A DNA stretch of 64,000 bases. It comes from Onthophagus taurus (lineage: Eukaryota; Arthropoda; Insecta; Coleoptera; Scarabaeidae). A model generated the notes under the pieces. That model had not been told where the DNA came from. It saw only the letters and a program-made list of their open reading frames with translations, and did not search any database. Shown here in pieces: positions 10,650-22,680 of the stretch (its first letter is position 1; each line of letters opens with the position of its first letter). Location: positions 40,927,501-40,991,500 of the forward strand of contig NC_091966.1 in assembly GCF_036711975.1 (NCBI RefSeq), in the 5' to 3' direction. Position numbers and translations under genes: made by a program.

Positions 10650-12630
10650 AAATGTCAGAATTCGGAATACCAACGTTTAGAAATGAAATGTTTCTAAAAG
10701 TATTTATTTGGTTTTAAATTTAATTATTTAAATAAAATTAAGTTTTATATAATCTTATTTGTTTGTAATAAAAAGAAAAAATTGTGTGTATAATTAATAA
10801 CAATAAATATAATTGGGTATTTAAAAAATAAATAAATTATTAAAAATTAATAAGAACATAACCTCTATATTTTTTAATAAACATAACCTCAATGAAATAT
10901 TTTTTTACAATGTTATTAATTTTGACTCTTACAATTAACAAATAAGTAAGCAATAAACAAAGCGTATCATTTTTAGTATATTATGTTATTTTTGTGAAGA
11001 AATGGTAACCTTTTTGATTTGCCTTAATTGACCCAAAATACACTGCAAGGTATTACTTTATTATTACTTTTTAGATAGCGTATTTATGTTAAGCAGTTTA
11101 ATGAATACATATTGAAACATAAGATGTGTTAAATACAAGTTTTAAGATTGCACTGTCTTATTTTACATAGATATGGGGTAAAAAATTGGAGCTCCCACTC
11201 CAAATGTGGGTTGGAAAAAGTTATAAGTATAATTAAAAGACTCTTATAAAGGTAAACATCAATGAATTACTTTTTGAAATTGAATCATGTATGGATCTAG
11301 AGTAAAACCTCAACAAGTTGGAAAAGAAAAGCAATTTATTACAAAAAAAGATAATGAAAGGTTATGTTGAAACATTTATAAAAATGTTCTTAAACATATA
11401 ACATTCGCAATAGTTACAATTAGATGATTAAAAAATAAAAACGGAATTATCTGATGATTTAGAATGAAGAAGAACATCTCAATACATCAAAATGTACAAT
11501 AATAAATGTAGATAATAGCTTTTTGCAACATTTTTATCACATAGAAGTGTCCCATAGGATATTTTATAGTGTGTATCATCCATTTAGAACCTCTCAGTGT
11601 GGATATTTAGCTAATCATTATTAAGTTTTCTGTAAAATGGGTTAAAATTTATATAAATAATCATTCTGGAAGGAAGATTTCTTCTACTTCATGGTATTTG
11701 ATATCATTTTCTTATAATTGTTAACTATTACAGCTCCAATTAGTGTTAAAGCTGAAGAATATAGTACAACATATTACAAGTAATGATTTTAAAGAAGCTT
11801 CTATTTATCACAAGCCATAAATTTCATATAAATAACCACAAGATTAATACATTACAATGAAGCTATAGATATCTCTTCACCAGCTTGATAAAACTTTGAA
11901 TTAAAAAATAATTAAGACACAATGATTGATGAATATGGTTATTATTACTTAAATGAATCATAGATTATCAACAATCTTAAAGCTGGCAATAAAATTTATT
12001 AAAAGAGGATGATAAAGATGAAATTAAAAAGAAGACAAAACTTCTAGAATGAAGATTATTAATATTTTAGGTTATTTTTTGCCATTGGCAACACCACATT
12101 GCTTTTATACTTGATAATAACAGAGAAAGGAACTCATTTTAAGATGAAAACATGAAGTAAGATGAAGTTTTGTGATATTAGAGGATGAAGATGTACATAA
12201 AGTAATATTACAATATTTTAAAAATCTTTCTGCAATATAAAATAGTACAACAAACGTTGTAAGAACATATCAAAATGATTAGAGATCATCATTTAACCTA
12301 GATTCAACCTAAACATGTTGAATATATTATTTAAATTAAAATTTGAAGTGCAAATTTTCCTGTTATAAACTATTTTCTTTAAATGGCTATTAACACTAAC
12401 GTATTTATTTCAATTTATAATTCTAACTTAGTACTTGTGTAAATAACACATAAAAACAGGTTCAACACCGCGCAGGCGCATCCTCTTTAATCACAGTTGT
12501 TAGAAAAGAAGTTTACAACAAAGATAACATGGCATGTTTAGAATTCAAATAAAGTGAGTAATTTTTATGATAAACCTCACCGTAACAAATAAGTTTTTGT
12601 GGATAAAAGGTTTAATGTTGGAATGAAAAT
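10650..12630. other. Gene-free AT-rich stretch
   Basis: About 2 kb of strongly AT-rich, mostly single-copy sequence with frequent stops in all frames. No tandem repeat, RNA gene or conserved coding block was seen. Confidence 0.55.
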
Positions 12631-12639
12631 AAATGGGAA

Positions 12640-13375
12640 CAGGTTGTCGATTTAAAAATGTCTCCTTAAGACTAGATAGTAGTGGTTCTACTTCTAAGTG
12701 GTCTTGAGAAGTAACGAAAAATTCGCTTGGCAGACGTAGAGGTTGGCCATATACTAATTCAGCTGGGGAACTTCTTTAAGAGAAGATCTAAGGCCCAATA
12801 GAATAATTGGGAGAGCATTGCTTCACCTGTAACCGGTTCTTCTGGCAGCTATGGCAGTTTTAAAGGTTCTGTAGAACCTCTCCAATTCATCCTCAAAGTA
12901 ATGGCACATTGCTTTGAGGATGAAAGGGCGAAGTGTGGATCTGGTCAGATCCTAGTAATCTATTAAAATGATCGAATGTCGGGATTCAAATTGCCTTCCT
13001 TGGTCATGTATCATGTAATAGTATGTGGTATGCCGAATCTTGACAAATGCTGCTATAATAACGTTGAAGCTATAGTAGAGGCTGAGGTGTCGGGTATAGG
13101 GTAGGTTTCTGGCTATCTGGTAAAACGGTCTATAACCATAAGAACGAAAGAGTAACCTAATTTAGGTGTGAATGGTCCTATTAAGTCAATTAAATAAATA
13201 AATAATTTATGTAACGAGTTTGGCGTGGAGATTTTTCAGATTTTCAAAAAAATGGAACTAATTAAAGGTTTATGATTTGTAAACACTTGAAAGTGGTTGC
13301 CATATAAAAAATGTTTGATGCCATGATAAATTTCCAGAAGCTCCCTATCAAAAGTCGAATACTTCGATTGGATTT
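12640..13375 (-). pseudogene. Ty3/gypsy pol remnant (RNase H + integrase)
   Basis: Two blocks lie in pol order on the minus strand. At 13230-13375, KYSTFDRELLEIYHGIKHF and VFTNHKPLIS are the RNase H signature of Ty3/gypsy elements. At 12640-13200, LIDLIGPFTPKLGYSFVLM, IDRFTR, SRFGIPHTIT, a degenerate HPQSN block and LVYGQPLRLPSEF-like sequence spread over several frames mark the integrase core and its C-terminal side. Many stops and frameshifts, and close spacing between the two domains, show decay and internal deletion. No LTRs were defined with certainty. The RNase H side is cut off where the hAT-like element at 13405 begins. Confidence 0.8.
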
Positions 13376-13404
13376 TTGTTAATTATTTTGAAAAAAATGA
13401 TAAA

Positions 13405-15760
13405 GGACTCCATGCAAAAAGTCAAAGCCGGATATTTGGCATCCCCTTTGGCCGGATATCCGGTTATCCGGCATATCTATCCGGCCATTATGGTTATAAT
13501 TTCTGTTACATTTCTGAAGTGATATTTGAATAAAAATGAAATTAATAAGAAAGCTGATAAGATATGTCAACTTATTTGGATCCAAGATACAACATAAACT
13601 TTTTTGATGCTGATTTAACTAACGAAGCAACTCTAACAAGATATTTCAGTTAATAATTGGCGATATTTCCACAAGAATACTTCAAGAAATGAATTTTATA
13701 GCGTTTTTTGAAAATTATCGATGAAAATTGCAACATCGAAAATTTTATCAAATCTTCAAATATTGTTTTCTCAAAAACTAATAGTTATTTTTCAAATCGT
13801 GTTGGTTCATTGGAAAGGGGACATTCTTATTAACACTTTGGGATATTTTCATACTCATATTCCAAGAAATGGATTTTTTACGAATTTTTAAAACTTAATC
13901 GGCGAAAATTGTAAAATTCGAAAAAATTGTCGATCATTTCAAAAATGTATTTCTAAAGAACTAAAAGTGATTTTTCAAAACGGCTTTTTGCATTAAAAAG
14001 AGGATACTTTAATTAATAATTGGAGATATTTCCACAAGGATCCTTCAAGAAATTAATTTTATAGCGAATTTTGAAAGTTATCAATGAAAATTGCAACATC
14101 GAAAATTTTATCAAAACTTCAAATATTGTTTTCTCAAAAACTAAAAGTTATTTTTCAAAACGGGTTGGTTCATTGGAAAGAGGACACTTTTATTAACACT
14201 TTGGGAAATTTTCATACTCATATTCCAAGAAATGGATTTTATACGAATTTTTAAAACTTAATCGGCGAAAATTGTAAAATTCGAAAAAATTCTCGATCAT
14301 TTCTCAAAAACTAAAAGCGATTTTTCAAAACGGCTTGTCGCATTAAAAAGAGGATACTTTAATTAATAATTGACGATAGTTCCACAGGGATCCTTCAAAA
14401 AATTAATTTTATAGCGAATTTTCAAAATTATCCCAGAAAATTGCAACATCGAAAATTTTATCAAAACTTCAAATATTGTTTTCTCAAAAACTAAATGTTA
14501 TTTTTCAAAACGGGTTGGTTCATTGGAAAAAAGACACTTTTATTAACACTTTGGGAAATTTTTATACTCATATTCCAAGAAATGGATTTTATACGAATTT
14601 TTAAAAGTTAATCGCCGGAAATTGCAAAATTCGAAAAATTGTCGATTATTTCAAAGATTTATTTCTCGAGAACTAAAAGTGATTTTTAAAAACGGATTTT
14701 AGCATTAAAAAAAGGATACTTTAATTAATAATTGGTGATATTTCCACAAGGATCCTTCAAGGAATTAATTTTATAACGAATTTTGAAAATTATCTATGAA
14801 AATTGCAACATCGAAAATTTTATCAAAGCTTCAAATATTGTTTTCTCAAAAACTAAAAGTTATTTTTCAATACGGGTTAGTTCATTGGAAAGAGGGCACT
14901 TTTATTAATACTTTGGGAAATTTTCATACTCATATTCCAAGAAATGGATTTTATACGAATTTTTAAAACTTAATCGGGAAAATTGCAAAATTCGAAAAAA
15001 TTGTCGATTATTTCAAAAATTTATTTCTCAAGAACTGAAAGTGATTTTTCAAAACGGCTTTTTGCATTAAAAAGAGAATACTTTAATTAATAATTGGTGA
15101 TATTTCCATAAGGATCCTTCAAGAAATTATTAAGAAAGCATTAAGAAGATTACTTTAATTAATAATCGTAAGTGATAACAGCGACAGTTCTGTTAGCAAT
15201 GACTGTGATGATGAATTATAAGCGAAGAGAAGAAAACTAGACGAAACTGCAACAAGAGATTTTATATATCGTATTGGGATTGTTACAATGAGGTTGCTAA
15301 TGATAAATAAAGTTGTATTCATTGAAAAAGCCCTATTGGGGTTGAACTCGATTATTATCTGCAGTGTTCAACACCTAAAAGAGATACTAATTCCTGTGAA
15401 TGGTGGAGTACTAAGTAATATTGATTAAATTATCCATTAGCAAGCTTTGTTTAAGTCAATTTAAATAAAACAAGTTTTTTCCTCTTTTTTGCTTTTTTAT
15501 TTTATTGTATTTCTATATCGTTTTCAAGGAAACAATCCTCATCTTCAGTAGAATTGTCAATTAATCCAACACATCATCCAAAGTAAAACTTCAACAATTT
15601 TAAGCAAGAAAGAGGAAAAAATTTGGTTTTATTTAAATTGACTTACTAAGTAATAGGTTTTTAATATCCGGATATTAAATTTGGTAACTATCCGGTATCT
15701 AGCCGGATTTTAAAAATGGCTGTATAGGCCGAATACCGGATATCCGTTCCACCACTACTG
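13405..15760 (+). mobile_element. hAT-like non-autonomous element carrying a ~360-bp array (copy 1)
   Basis: The ends are rich in ATCCGG: GGATATCCGGTTATCCGGCA near 13452, and at the right an inverted CAGTAGTGGTGGAACGG end at 15760. Between 13640 and 15140 lies a tandem array of a dimeric ~360-bp unit. At 15170-15420 a degenerate reading contains RDFIY and DTNSCEWWSTK, like the C-terminal region of hAT transposases. The same parts recur inverted at 42211-43335 and 46830-49330. The hAT assignment rests on weak motifs, and target duplications were not found. Confidence 0.5.
13640..15140 (+). repeat. ~360-bp dimeric tandem array, four units
   Basis: GGATCCTTCAAG recurs at about 14038, 14390, 14750 and 15113 (spacing 352-363 bp). 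Each unit has two diverged halves of ~180 bp. One ends in AAAGTTATTTTTCAAAACGG and the other in AAAGTGATTTTTCAAAACGG, showing that the unit is itself an old duplication. No coding capacity. Confidence 0.85.
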
Positions 15761-16617
15761 TTGATGAAGGATGAATTAAAATTATACAATTAGACAATAA
15801 ATCCTTTGCTTTAGTGAAGGAGGATTCTTGTTTATCTGTCCAAGAAGCAATAATTTTGTATTTTGATTAAAAGACGCTACACTTATAAACTTGTAAGTTT
15901 TGTAAAATTTATAAAAACAGAAAATATTAGTATTACATTGTGTTAAGAATTATTTTATATTTAATGCAAGTAGGGTAATTCTGTGTATTGAAATACAAGT
16001 TTTTTGGTTTTAAAAATATTATAAAAGAGCCTACGTGCTCGAATGAAAGAGTCACTCTCGAAGACACTTTCGAATACGCACTCGAATAAACTCGCATCAT
16101 TACTTCGTTTTCGAATAATACTTCATTTAAAATAGTTTCAATTCGATCGTATTAATCACATTCATCGTTTATAATAACAATAAATAAATCATCGTTTGTA
16201 ATAACAATAAATAAATCATTTAAAACAATAAGAAGTGTTTTAATCAGCTCTACCCAGAGTTCCGGAAAAAATTGTGTCAGTTCAATTTTTCTGATAATTT
16301 ACTTAAAAAAATGTGTTTTTTCTTGGAAACTCCAATTGTTAAATAAAATTTTTGAATTTTCAATTCCAGATGTAGTAGTTATAGTTTAAAACAAAAAAAC
16401 AGAGTCCTAGAAAATTGGAACATTCTGTATCTCGAAAACGGTTGTTTGCCGACCCATTTTCGACTGTAGTACTATTCCTATAAATATTTAAACGTTGTTT
16501 TAAAATACCTGTATTTACTTTGCTCAAGTCTATTTATAGTAATTAATTCTTGATGTTGTTTAGTTTGTAATTCATATTGTGTGTGAAGGTGCTTATCACT
16601 TATCACATAGGGATGTA
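15761..16617. other. Gene-free stretch, possible LTR fragment
   Basis: Bases 16020-16270 contain CTCGAATGAAAGAGTCACTC, a 26-bp direct duplication around AATAAATAAATCATCG, and an AATAAA-rich tail. This composition resembles the end of an LTR, but no paired LTR or primer-binding site was found, so no call is made. Confidence 0.3.
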
Positions 16618-16751
16618 ATAGTATATTAAAAAACAAGTTTCGTAAGACACGTTTAAAATGCACGAATTCAAGCTGAAAAACGAGTGGCGAAGCCACGAGT
16701 TTTTTAATGAATGAGTGCTTTAAGTCTTATGAAACGTGTTTTTTATGCTAT
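16618..16751. mobile_element. 134-bp palindromic MITE
   Basis: Arms begin ATAGTATATTAAAAAACAAG at the left and, inverted, ATAGCATAAAAAACACG at the right. Both continue into TTTCRTAAGAC. The centre is the palindrome CTCGTGGCTTCGCCACTCG. It has no coding capacity. The family and target duplication are not certain. Confidence 0.7.
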
Positions 16752-17880
16752 TTTTTGTAATTCGCGTTTTTATCTTTTTTTTTCAAAAATAAAATAAATT
16801 TTGACAATCTAGGGAAATAGGTATGTACCAGTTGGTAATACCGTAACACTTGAAAATAGAAATTTGAATTGACAATTAGAAACTGTCAAAACACAAAATG
16901 TATTCACCTGACAAAAATGTTTCATGTACACCTCCAAAAATAAGAGAAATTGCTCAGAGTTCAATGTCAGCATCATTGTGGACCTTGTATTCGATGCTAA
17001 GAACGCGTTTAAACATCCATAGACAAACATTGTCACATTGACAACTAGAAAAATTAATGACCCAATGTCACCAACTTGAACTGGTTCCATAAAATGTTAC
17101 TAAAATCTCATTACAGCATCGGATCCTGTAAGGAGTCTCATTACAGCACCCGTTTGAGTATTGTTATAGCTTTCATTACCATCGCGAATTACAAAAATTA
17201 ATTTTAAGAGAAGTTTCCAAGAAATGCATACAAGTTTTCTACAATCTTGATGGTTTTGTAACCATTTTACTTCATGAACCTTACACAAATTGAACTATTG
17301 AAATTTTATTTCAATGAAATCTAATCAATTAAACTGAATAAATTACATTCCTAAATGTATTACATCAATATTTAATTCTGTTCGAAACGAGCTAATGAAG
17401 GTCATCATTATTCATATTTAATAATGATATTAAATAAAAAAAGAAAGTTAAAATCATTGGTATTCTTTATTAATTACGTACTAATATATTACAGTGCAAT
17501 ATATACAAAATATCCCTAAAATCTACGACAATAGTGTTTACTTTATACAATTACCTATAATAAAAAATATACAAATGAAAAATACAACCAAAACAATTAA
17601 AAAAAATTACTTAAAAAATATAAGAAACAATACAAAATACTCTAATAATATAACTTTATGCCCGTGTAGCACCATCACATTTATTTTTCCTTCCATTTTT
17701 ATTTTCTCACTTAAACTCATTAAAAATCGTCCCCTTTAATGATTCATCGGTGATTTATTTTAATAAATTATTTAATAATCGATTGTTTAATTGATATAAT
17801 GATAGGAGTTTTCGTTTTGGTTTAATTTTTGCGCGCCTCTTTTTCTCTTTTCAGCGGTGCGATGCCGGTGCAAGTAGAAA
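16752..17880. other. Stretch downstream of TMEM170
   Basis: Minus-strand ORFs at 16809-17090 and 17100-17288 are AT-rich and match no family I recognise. The part nearest TMEM170 (about 17450-17880) is probably its 3' UTR and flank, with several AATAAA motifs on the minus strand. Confidence 0.4.
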
Positions 17881-18401
17881 TTAGAGTGTAGCAAGGATCC
17901 GGGTGAACCCTATACAAGCCGACAGGACAGTTTGGCCAACGCCCCAAAACAAAGCGTACAGCGGTTGCATCGGCAGACTCGAGTAGCGATAAACGCACGC
18001 TATAGCTGCACTGCTTATTATCCCGGACATTACGGGGGTTACAACGCCCATTAATAAAATTGCTATTGGAAAAAATTTACCAAATTTGTGTTTTCGCAGT
18101 GTTAAAAACGCTATTAATCCCGCTACCTAAAACATAAATAATAAAAAAATATTATTTCTTTTATAAAATTGAACTGATATCAAATATCAAACGCAATAAA
18201 CACTTTAATTTATATTTAGATAAGAAATGTTGACACATTTAGATTTTTTTGTTCTAATTTTATTACCGTATGAACAAAAATTGATGAAAACAAGGCCCAC
18301 AGAAAGACGTGATACCACATCTTGGCAAATGTGTTCAACTTGTCGGTTTGTTGTAGCCAAAAGACTGTTTGTAGGGAGTCCAACTCCGTCGACTTGGACA
18401 T
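17881..18401 (-). CDS. TMEM170: TMEM170 family membrane protein, 2 exons
   Basis: Exon 1 is 18401-18267 and exon 2 is 18126-17881 (stop TAA). They are joined in phase 0 (ACG|GTAATA ... TTTTAG|GTA) to give 126 residues. Hallmarks are MWYHVFLWALFSSIF, LTLRKHKFGKFFPI, ILLMGVVTPVMSGIISSAAI and the C-terminal FTRILATL, which match the end of TMEM170A/B proteins. Three membrane segments are predicted, at about residues 31-53, 63-86 and 97-119. The human family member (144 residues) is an ER/nuclear-envelope protein reported to shape ER sheets, and this copy is slightly shorter at the N-terminus. The start is the ATG before SKSTELDS; a longer overlapping frame upstream (18205-18519) is a shadow. Both exons are short, so the gene is easily missed. 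Confidence 0.93.
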
Positions 18402-18917
18402 GTTTCCTCGCCTGTACTGTGGGCCCCAAAATCACGTTCCACAGTCTAACTGTCGGTTGTATTTCCGCATCGCGACGTTTCAGTGCCCCTCTAAAACACA
18501 AAGTGTCCCCCCTCATCATTTTTTGTTACAAATTAATCTTCATTAACGAAATACTAACCCGCTGCTACGTAGCGGAGAATCACATTTTCTTACGAAATGT
18601 GTAATTTTAATAAAAATTCAACAACAAAAGCGGCAACATGTTAATAGAAACACTTGACAGGACTTGACGTTTTTCGTTTATGTACAAAAGTTTGACTTTG
18701 ACAGTTTATTTCCAGGAAGCAGTGTTGCCAACCTACGCCGACCAAATGTCGGTAAAATCAATGGTAAAAAATCGGTAGGTTTAAATACAAAGTCAGAAAA
18801 CGTTGTTTGAAATAAGTTTATAAATAAATTTATAGACATATACAGAATATCCCATATCTTCCGCATCAGAATATTATACGGTTAACGTGCGGTTAATTTG
18901 TTGCTCTTTTAAGTTGA
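18402..18917. other. TMEM170 upstream region
   Basis: This holds the likely 5' UTR and promoter of TMEM170 (18402-18620 is GC-richer), then AT-rich sequence. The phrase AGTGTTGCCAACCTACGCCG (about 18721) has a near counterpart on the other side of the satellite (GTAGGGTTGGCAACGCTTCC, about 21180), with inverted polarity. The satellite may therefore lie within a larger insertion. Confidence 0.4.
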
Positions 18918-20925
18918 GAATCGGAGCTTGTTATAAGAAAACTTTTATAACAAAAATTGTTGCAAATTTTATTGTTAACAATATTGCTCTCTTACACTTT
19001 TGCTCCTAGATACGTCAATATCGAGATAGATACGAAAATTTGATGAATTTGTTGCTCTTTCAAGTTATTAAAGGTAACACTTGGGAATCGGAGCTTGCTA
19101 TAAGAAAACTTTTACAACAAAAATTGTTGCAAATTTTATTGTTAACAATATTGCTCTCTTACACTTTTGCTCTTAGATACGTCAATATCGAGATAGATAC
19201 GAAAATTTGATGAATTTGTTGCTCTTTTTAGTTATTAAAGGTGACACTTGAGAATCGGAGGATGCTATAAGAAAACTTTTATAATAAAAATTGTTGCAAA
19301 TTTTATTGTTAACAATATTGCTCTCTTGCACTTTTGCTCTTAGATACGTCAATATCGTGATAGATACGAAAATTTGATGAATTTGTTGCTCTTTCAAATT
19401 ATTAAAGGTAACACTTGGGAATCAGAGCATGCTATAAAAAAACTTTTGTAACAAAAATTGTTGCAAATTTTATTGTTAACAATATTGCTCTCTTGCAATT
19501 TTACTTTTAGATACGTCAATATCGAGATAGATATGAAAATTTGATGAATTTGTTGCTCTTTCAAGTTATTAAAGGTAACACTTGAAAATCGAAGCATGCT
19601 ATAAGAAAATTTTTATAACAAAAATTGTTGCAAATTTTATTGTTAACAATATTGCTCTCTTGCGCTTTTGCTCTAAGATGCGTCAATATCGAGATAGAGA
19701 CGAAAATATGAAAATTTGATGAATTTATTGCTCTTTCAAGATATTAAAGGTAACACTTGGGAATCGGAGCTTGCTATAAGAAAACTTTTATAACAAAAAT
19801 TGTTGCAAATTTTATTGTTAACAATATTGCTCTCTTGCACTTTTGCTCTTAGATACGTCAATATCGTGATAGATACGAAAATTTGATGAATTTGTTGCTC
19901 TTTCAAATTATTAAAGGTAACACTTGGGAATCAGAGCATGCTATAAAAAAAACTTTTGTAACAAAAATTGTTGCAAATTTTATTGTTAACAATATTGCTC
20001 TCTTGCAATTTTACTTTTAGATACGTCAATATCGAGATAGATATGAAAATTTGATGAATTTGTTGCTCTTTCAAGTTATTAAAGGTAACACTTGAAAATC
20101 GAAGCATGCTATAAGAAAATTTTTATAACAAAAATTGTTGCAAATTTTATTGTTAACAATATTGCTCTCTTGCGCTTTTGCTCTAAGATGCGTCAATATC
20201 GAGATAGAGACGAAAATATGAAAATTTGATGAATTTATTGCTCTTTCAAGATATTAAAGGTAACACTTGGGAATCGGAGCTTGCTATAAGAAAACTTTTA
20301 TAACAAAAATTGTTGCAAATTTTATTCTTAACAATATTGCTCTCTTGCACTTTTGCTCTTAGATGCGTCAATATCGAGATAGATACGAAAATATGAAAAT
20401 TGTATGAATTTGTTGCTCTTTCAAGTTATTAAAGGTAACACTTGAGAATCGGAGCTTGCTATAAGAAAACTTTTGTAACAAAAATTGTTGCAAATTTTAT
20501 TGTTAACAATATTGCTCCCTTGAACTTTTGCTCTCAGATACGTCAATATCGAGATAGATACGATAATATGAAAATTTGATGAATTTGTTGCTCTTTCAAG
20601 TTATTAAAGGTAACACTTGAAAATCGGAGATGCTATAAGAAATCTTTTATAACAAAAATTGTTGCAAATTTTATTGTTAACAATATTGCTCTCTTGCACT
20701 TTTGCTCTTAGATACGTCAATATCGAGATAGATACGAAAATATGAAAATTTTATAAATTTGTTGCTCTTTCAAGTTATTAAAGGTAACACTTGAAAATCA
20801 AAGCATGCTATAAGAAAACTTTTATAACAAAAATTGTTGCAAATTTTATTGTTAACAATATTGCTCTCTTGCACTTTTGCTCTTAGATGTGTCAATATCT
20901 ATTTTGACAATATTATATTTTGAAC
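18918..20925. repeat. 167-bp satellite, about 12 monomers, with 509-bp higher-order unit
   Basis: GAATCGGAG-type starts at 18918, 19085 and 19252 give a 167-bp period that continues to about 20925. Each monomer contains the perfect palindrome ATTGTTAACAAT and AGATACGTCAATATCGAGAT. A three-monomer block is duplicated: the variant GAATCAGAGCATGC occurs at 19419 and again at 19928, 509 bp apart, and the sequence after each is nearly identical. Short minus ORFs inside are artefacts of the repeat. Confidence 0.9.
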
Positions 20926-21420
20926 CGTTTTCAAATTAAGCCGGGGGTTTACTCATGACTCATAAGTAGTGTATATACCAACGATCTGGCAACGTTGCTC
21001 GAGCGAGATTGCCATATCGTTGATATATAGTTTTATGCAATATAAATAGGGTATTCCCATAAGATACAATTTTTGTCTCAATTGTATTGATTTTAAGTAC
21101 GATGTGTTCATAATAGTTTGTTAAAATTTTGAAAATCGGTAGATTAAGTCGTATATCGGTAGATCTACCAATAAATCAGTAGGGTTGGCAACGCTTCCAG
21201 GAAGTTTTATTGTTTAAAGGTTGGTAAGAAATATCGACTATTTAGTTTTTTTTTCTTTTAAAGGGAAAGAAAAAGTTATTGCATGAGATTATTACATTAA
21301 AACAAACTAAACGTGAGTTAATAATTAACGTTATTTCCACCGGCTTTTTCATTTAATTTCGCGCTTTAAATAATCTTAACCTCAATCGGTATCGTGGACA
21401 TAACCTCACTTTAAACCGTA

Positions 21421-22221
21421 ATGAACAAGGTAGAATACCCTGAAGATAGCGATACAAGCGACGAAGATTTTGATCCTGGAAAAACAGCAAATGAAGCCGT
21501 TTCGGAGGTCGATTCAGATGGAGATAGCGAAGATCCACTCTCGGATAAGGAAGATCCAGGTACAAGGGGTATAAAAAGAAAGAAACGACCCACAAAATCA
21601 AGAAAAAAACCCAAAGATGGAGGTAATTCGGATTTGAGTGAATCACCTGAAAAGAAACTATTAACCGAGGAGGAACAAAAAAAGAAAGTAGATGATTTAT
21701 GGGCTATGTTTAAGAAAGATACAAGTTTTAAGCCTAAAGAGGCGCCACAAAAACCCGATATCGAGGAAACTAAAGAAAATACGAAACAAAACATTTCCAT
21801 TCCTAAAGAAGAAGCTAAAAAAGAAACTGTTAAAGTCACTCAAATATTTGAATTCGCCGGGGAGGAAGTGATAGTGGAGAAGGAGCTTCCTGCGAAAGAA
21901 GCTAAACTCATTAATAAACCTTCGAGTTCGTTGGGAACTTCTAAGAGAGGTGGAGCAAGATCTGGTGGGTTAACTTCATTGATAAGTCAGTTAGGAAAGA
22001 AGCAAAAAATTACTACTTTGGAAAAATCGAAACTCGATTGGGACAAATTTAAAAAGGAGGAGAATCTTGAAGATGAGTTGCACACTTTTAACAAAGGCAA
22101 AGATGGCTATTTAGAAAAACAAGACTTTTTACAACGAACGGATGTGCGAAGATTTGAAATTGAACGGGATATTCGAAATATTGAAAGAAATAAACGTATG
22201 AATATGAATAATATCGACTAA
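21421..22221 (+). CDS. CFDP1: Craniofacial development protein 1 / Yeti (BCNT-C domain)
   Basis: Single exon, 266 residues. The C-terminal ~80 residues form the BCNT-C domain, recognisable from KLDWDKFKKEENLEDELHTF, then KDGYLEKQDFLQRTDVRRFE and the final IERDIRNIERNKRM. The N-terminal half is acidic and low-complexity (DSDTSDEDFDP at residues 10-20, then Asp/Glu/Ser and Lys runs), as in the family. CFDP1, Drosophila Yeti and yeast Swc5 are nuclear chromatin proteins linked to the SRCAP/SWR1 histone H2A.Z exchange complex. The start is the first ATG, with stops upstream. RELCH follows on the same strand 460 bp downstream. Length is close to that of other animals, and nothing is broken. Confidence 0.95.
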   Translation: MNKVEYPEDSDTSDEDFDPGKTANEAVSEVDSDGDSEDPLSDKEDPGTRGIKRKKRPTKSRKKPKDGGNSDLSESPEKKLLTEEEQKKKVDDLWAMFKKDTSFKPKEAPQKPDIEETKENTKQNISIPKEEAKKETVKVTQIFEFAGEEVIVEKELPAKEAKLINKPSSSLGTSKRGGARSGGLTSLISQLGKKQKITTLEKSKLDWDKFKKEENLEDELHTFNKGKDGYLEKQDFLQRTDVRRFEIERDIRNIERNKRMNMNNID

Positions 22222-22300
22222 AAATTGTATTCAGTATTTTTTTTTAAGTACATTCCTTTACTTAGGTTAAATATTTTTTTGTATGTGTTGTTTTAGACTT

Positions 22301-22306
22301 AATAAA
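22301..22306 (+). terminator. CFDP1 poly(A) signal
   Basis: AATAAA lies 80 bp after the CFDP1 stop, within AT-rich 3' UTR. It is the first canonical signal in the right position. Confidence 0.6.
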
Positions 22307-22680
22307 TTACTATTAATCGTATTAAATTGTCTTTTTATTAAATAAATTACAAATTAATAATAAATATAATATTTAAAAAACTAAGTGTTATGGTGGCACC
22401 CCTGTTTTAATTCAATTTCTACAAATAATTTTTAACTCAATCTTATTAATTTATAATACTCTCATTTTTATCTAAATATATATAACAATTTTTATAATTA
22501 AATATTAATAATAAATTAAAAAAAAAGGTTTATAAAAAAAAATATTTATGTTGGTATTAATTTTTAGTTGACGTTGTCAAAAACATCTGTCACAAAACGT
22601 CAAATGTGTTTACTCGCATCAACATTACCATAAATATGTAAATCAAATATTAATTTTTTCGATTTCCACCGCGTTGGGAA

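Noticed and set aside
16809-17288. Two hydrophobic minus ORFs, considered as a chemoreceptor fragment
   Set aside because: No recognisable receptor signature and AT-rich composition; similarity was only in hydrophobicity.
18205-18604. ORFs of 104 (minus) and 125 (plus) residues
   Set aside because: Shadows of TMEM170 exon 1 in other frames; the spliced TMEM170 frame has family matches and they do not.
21353-21839. Minus-strand ORFs of 97 and 142 residues
   Set aside because: Antisense shadows of the acidic and lysine-rich CFDP1 coding sequence.
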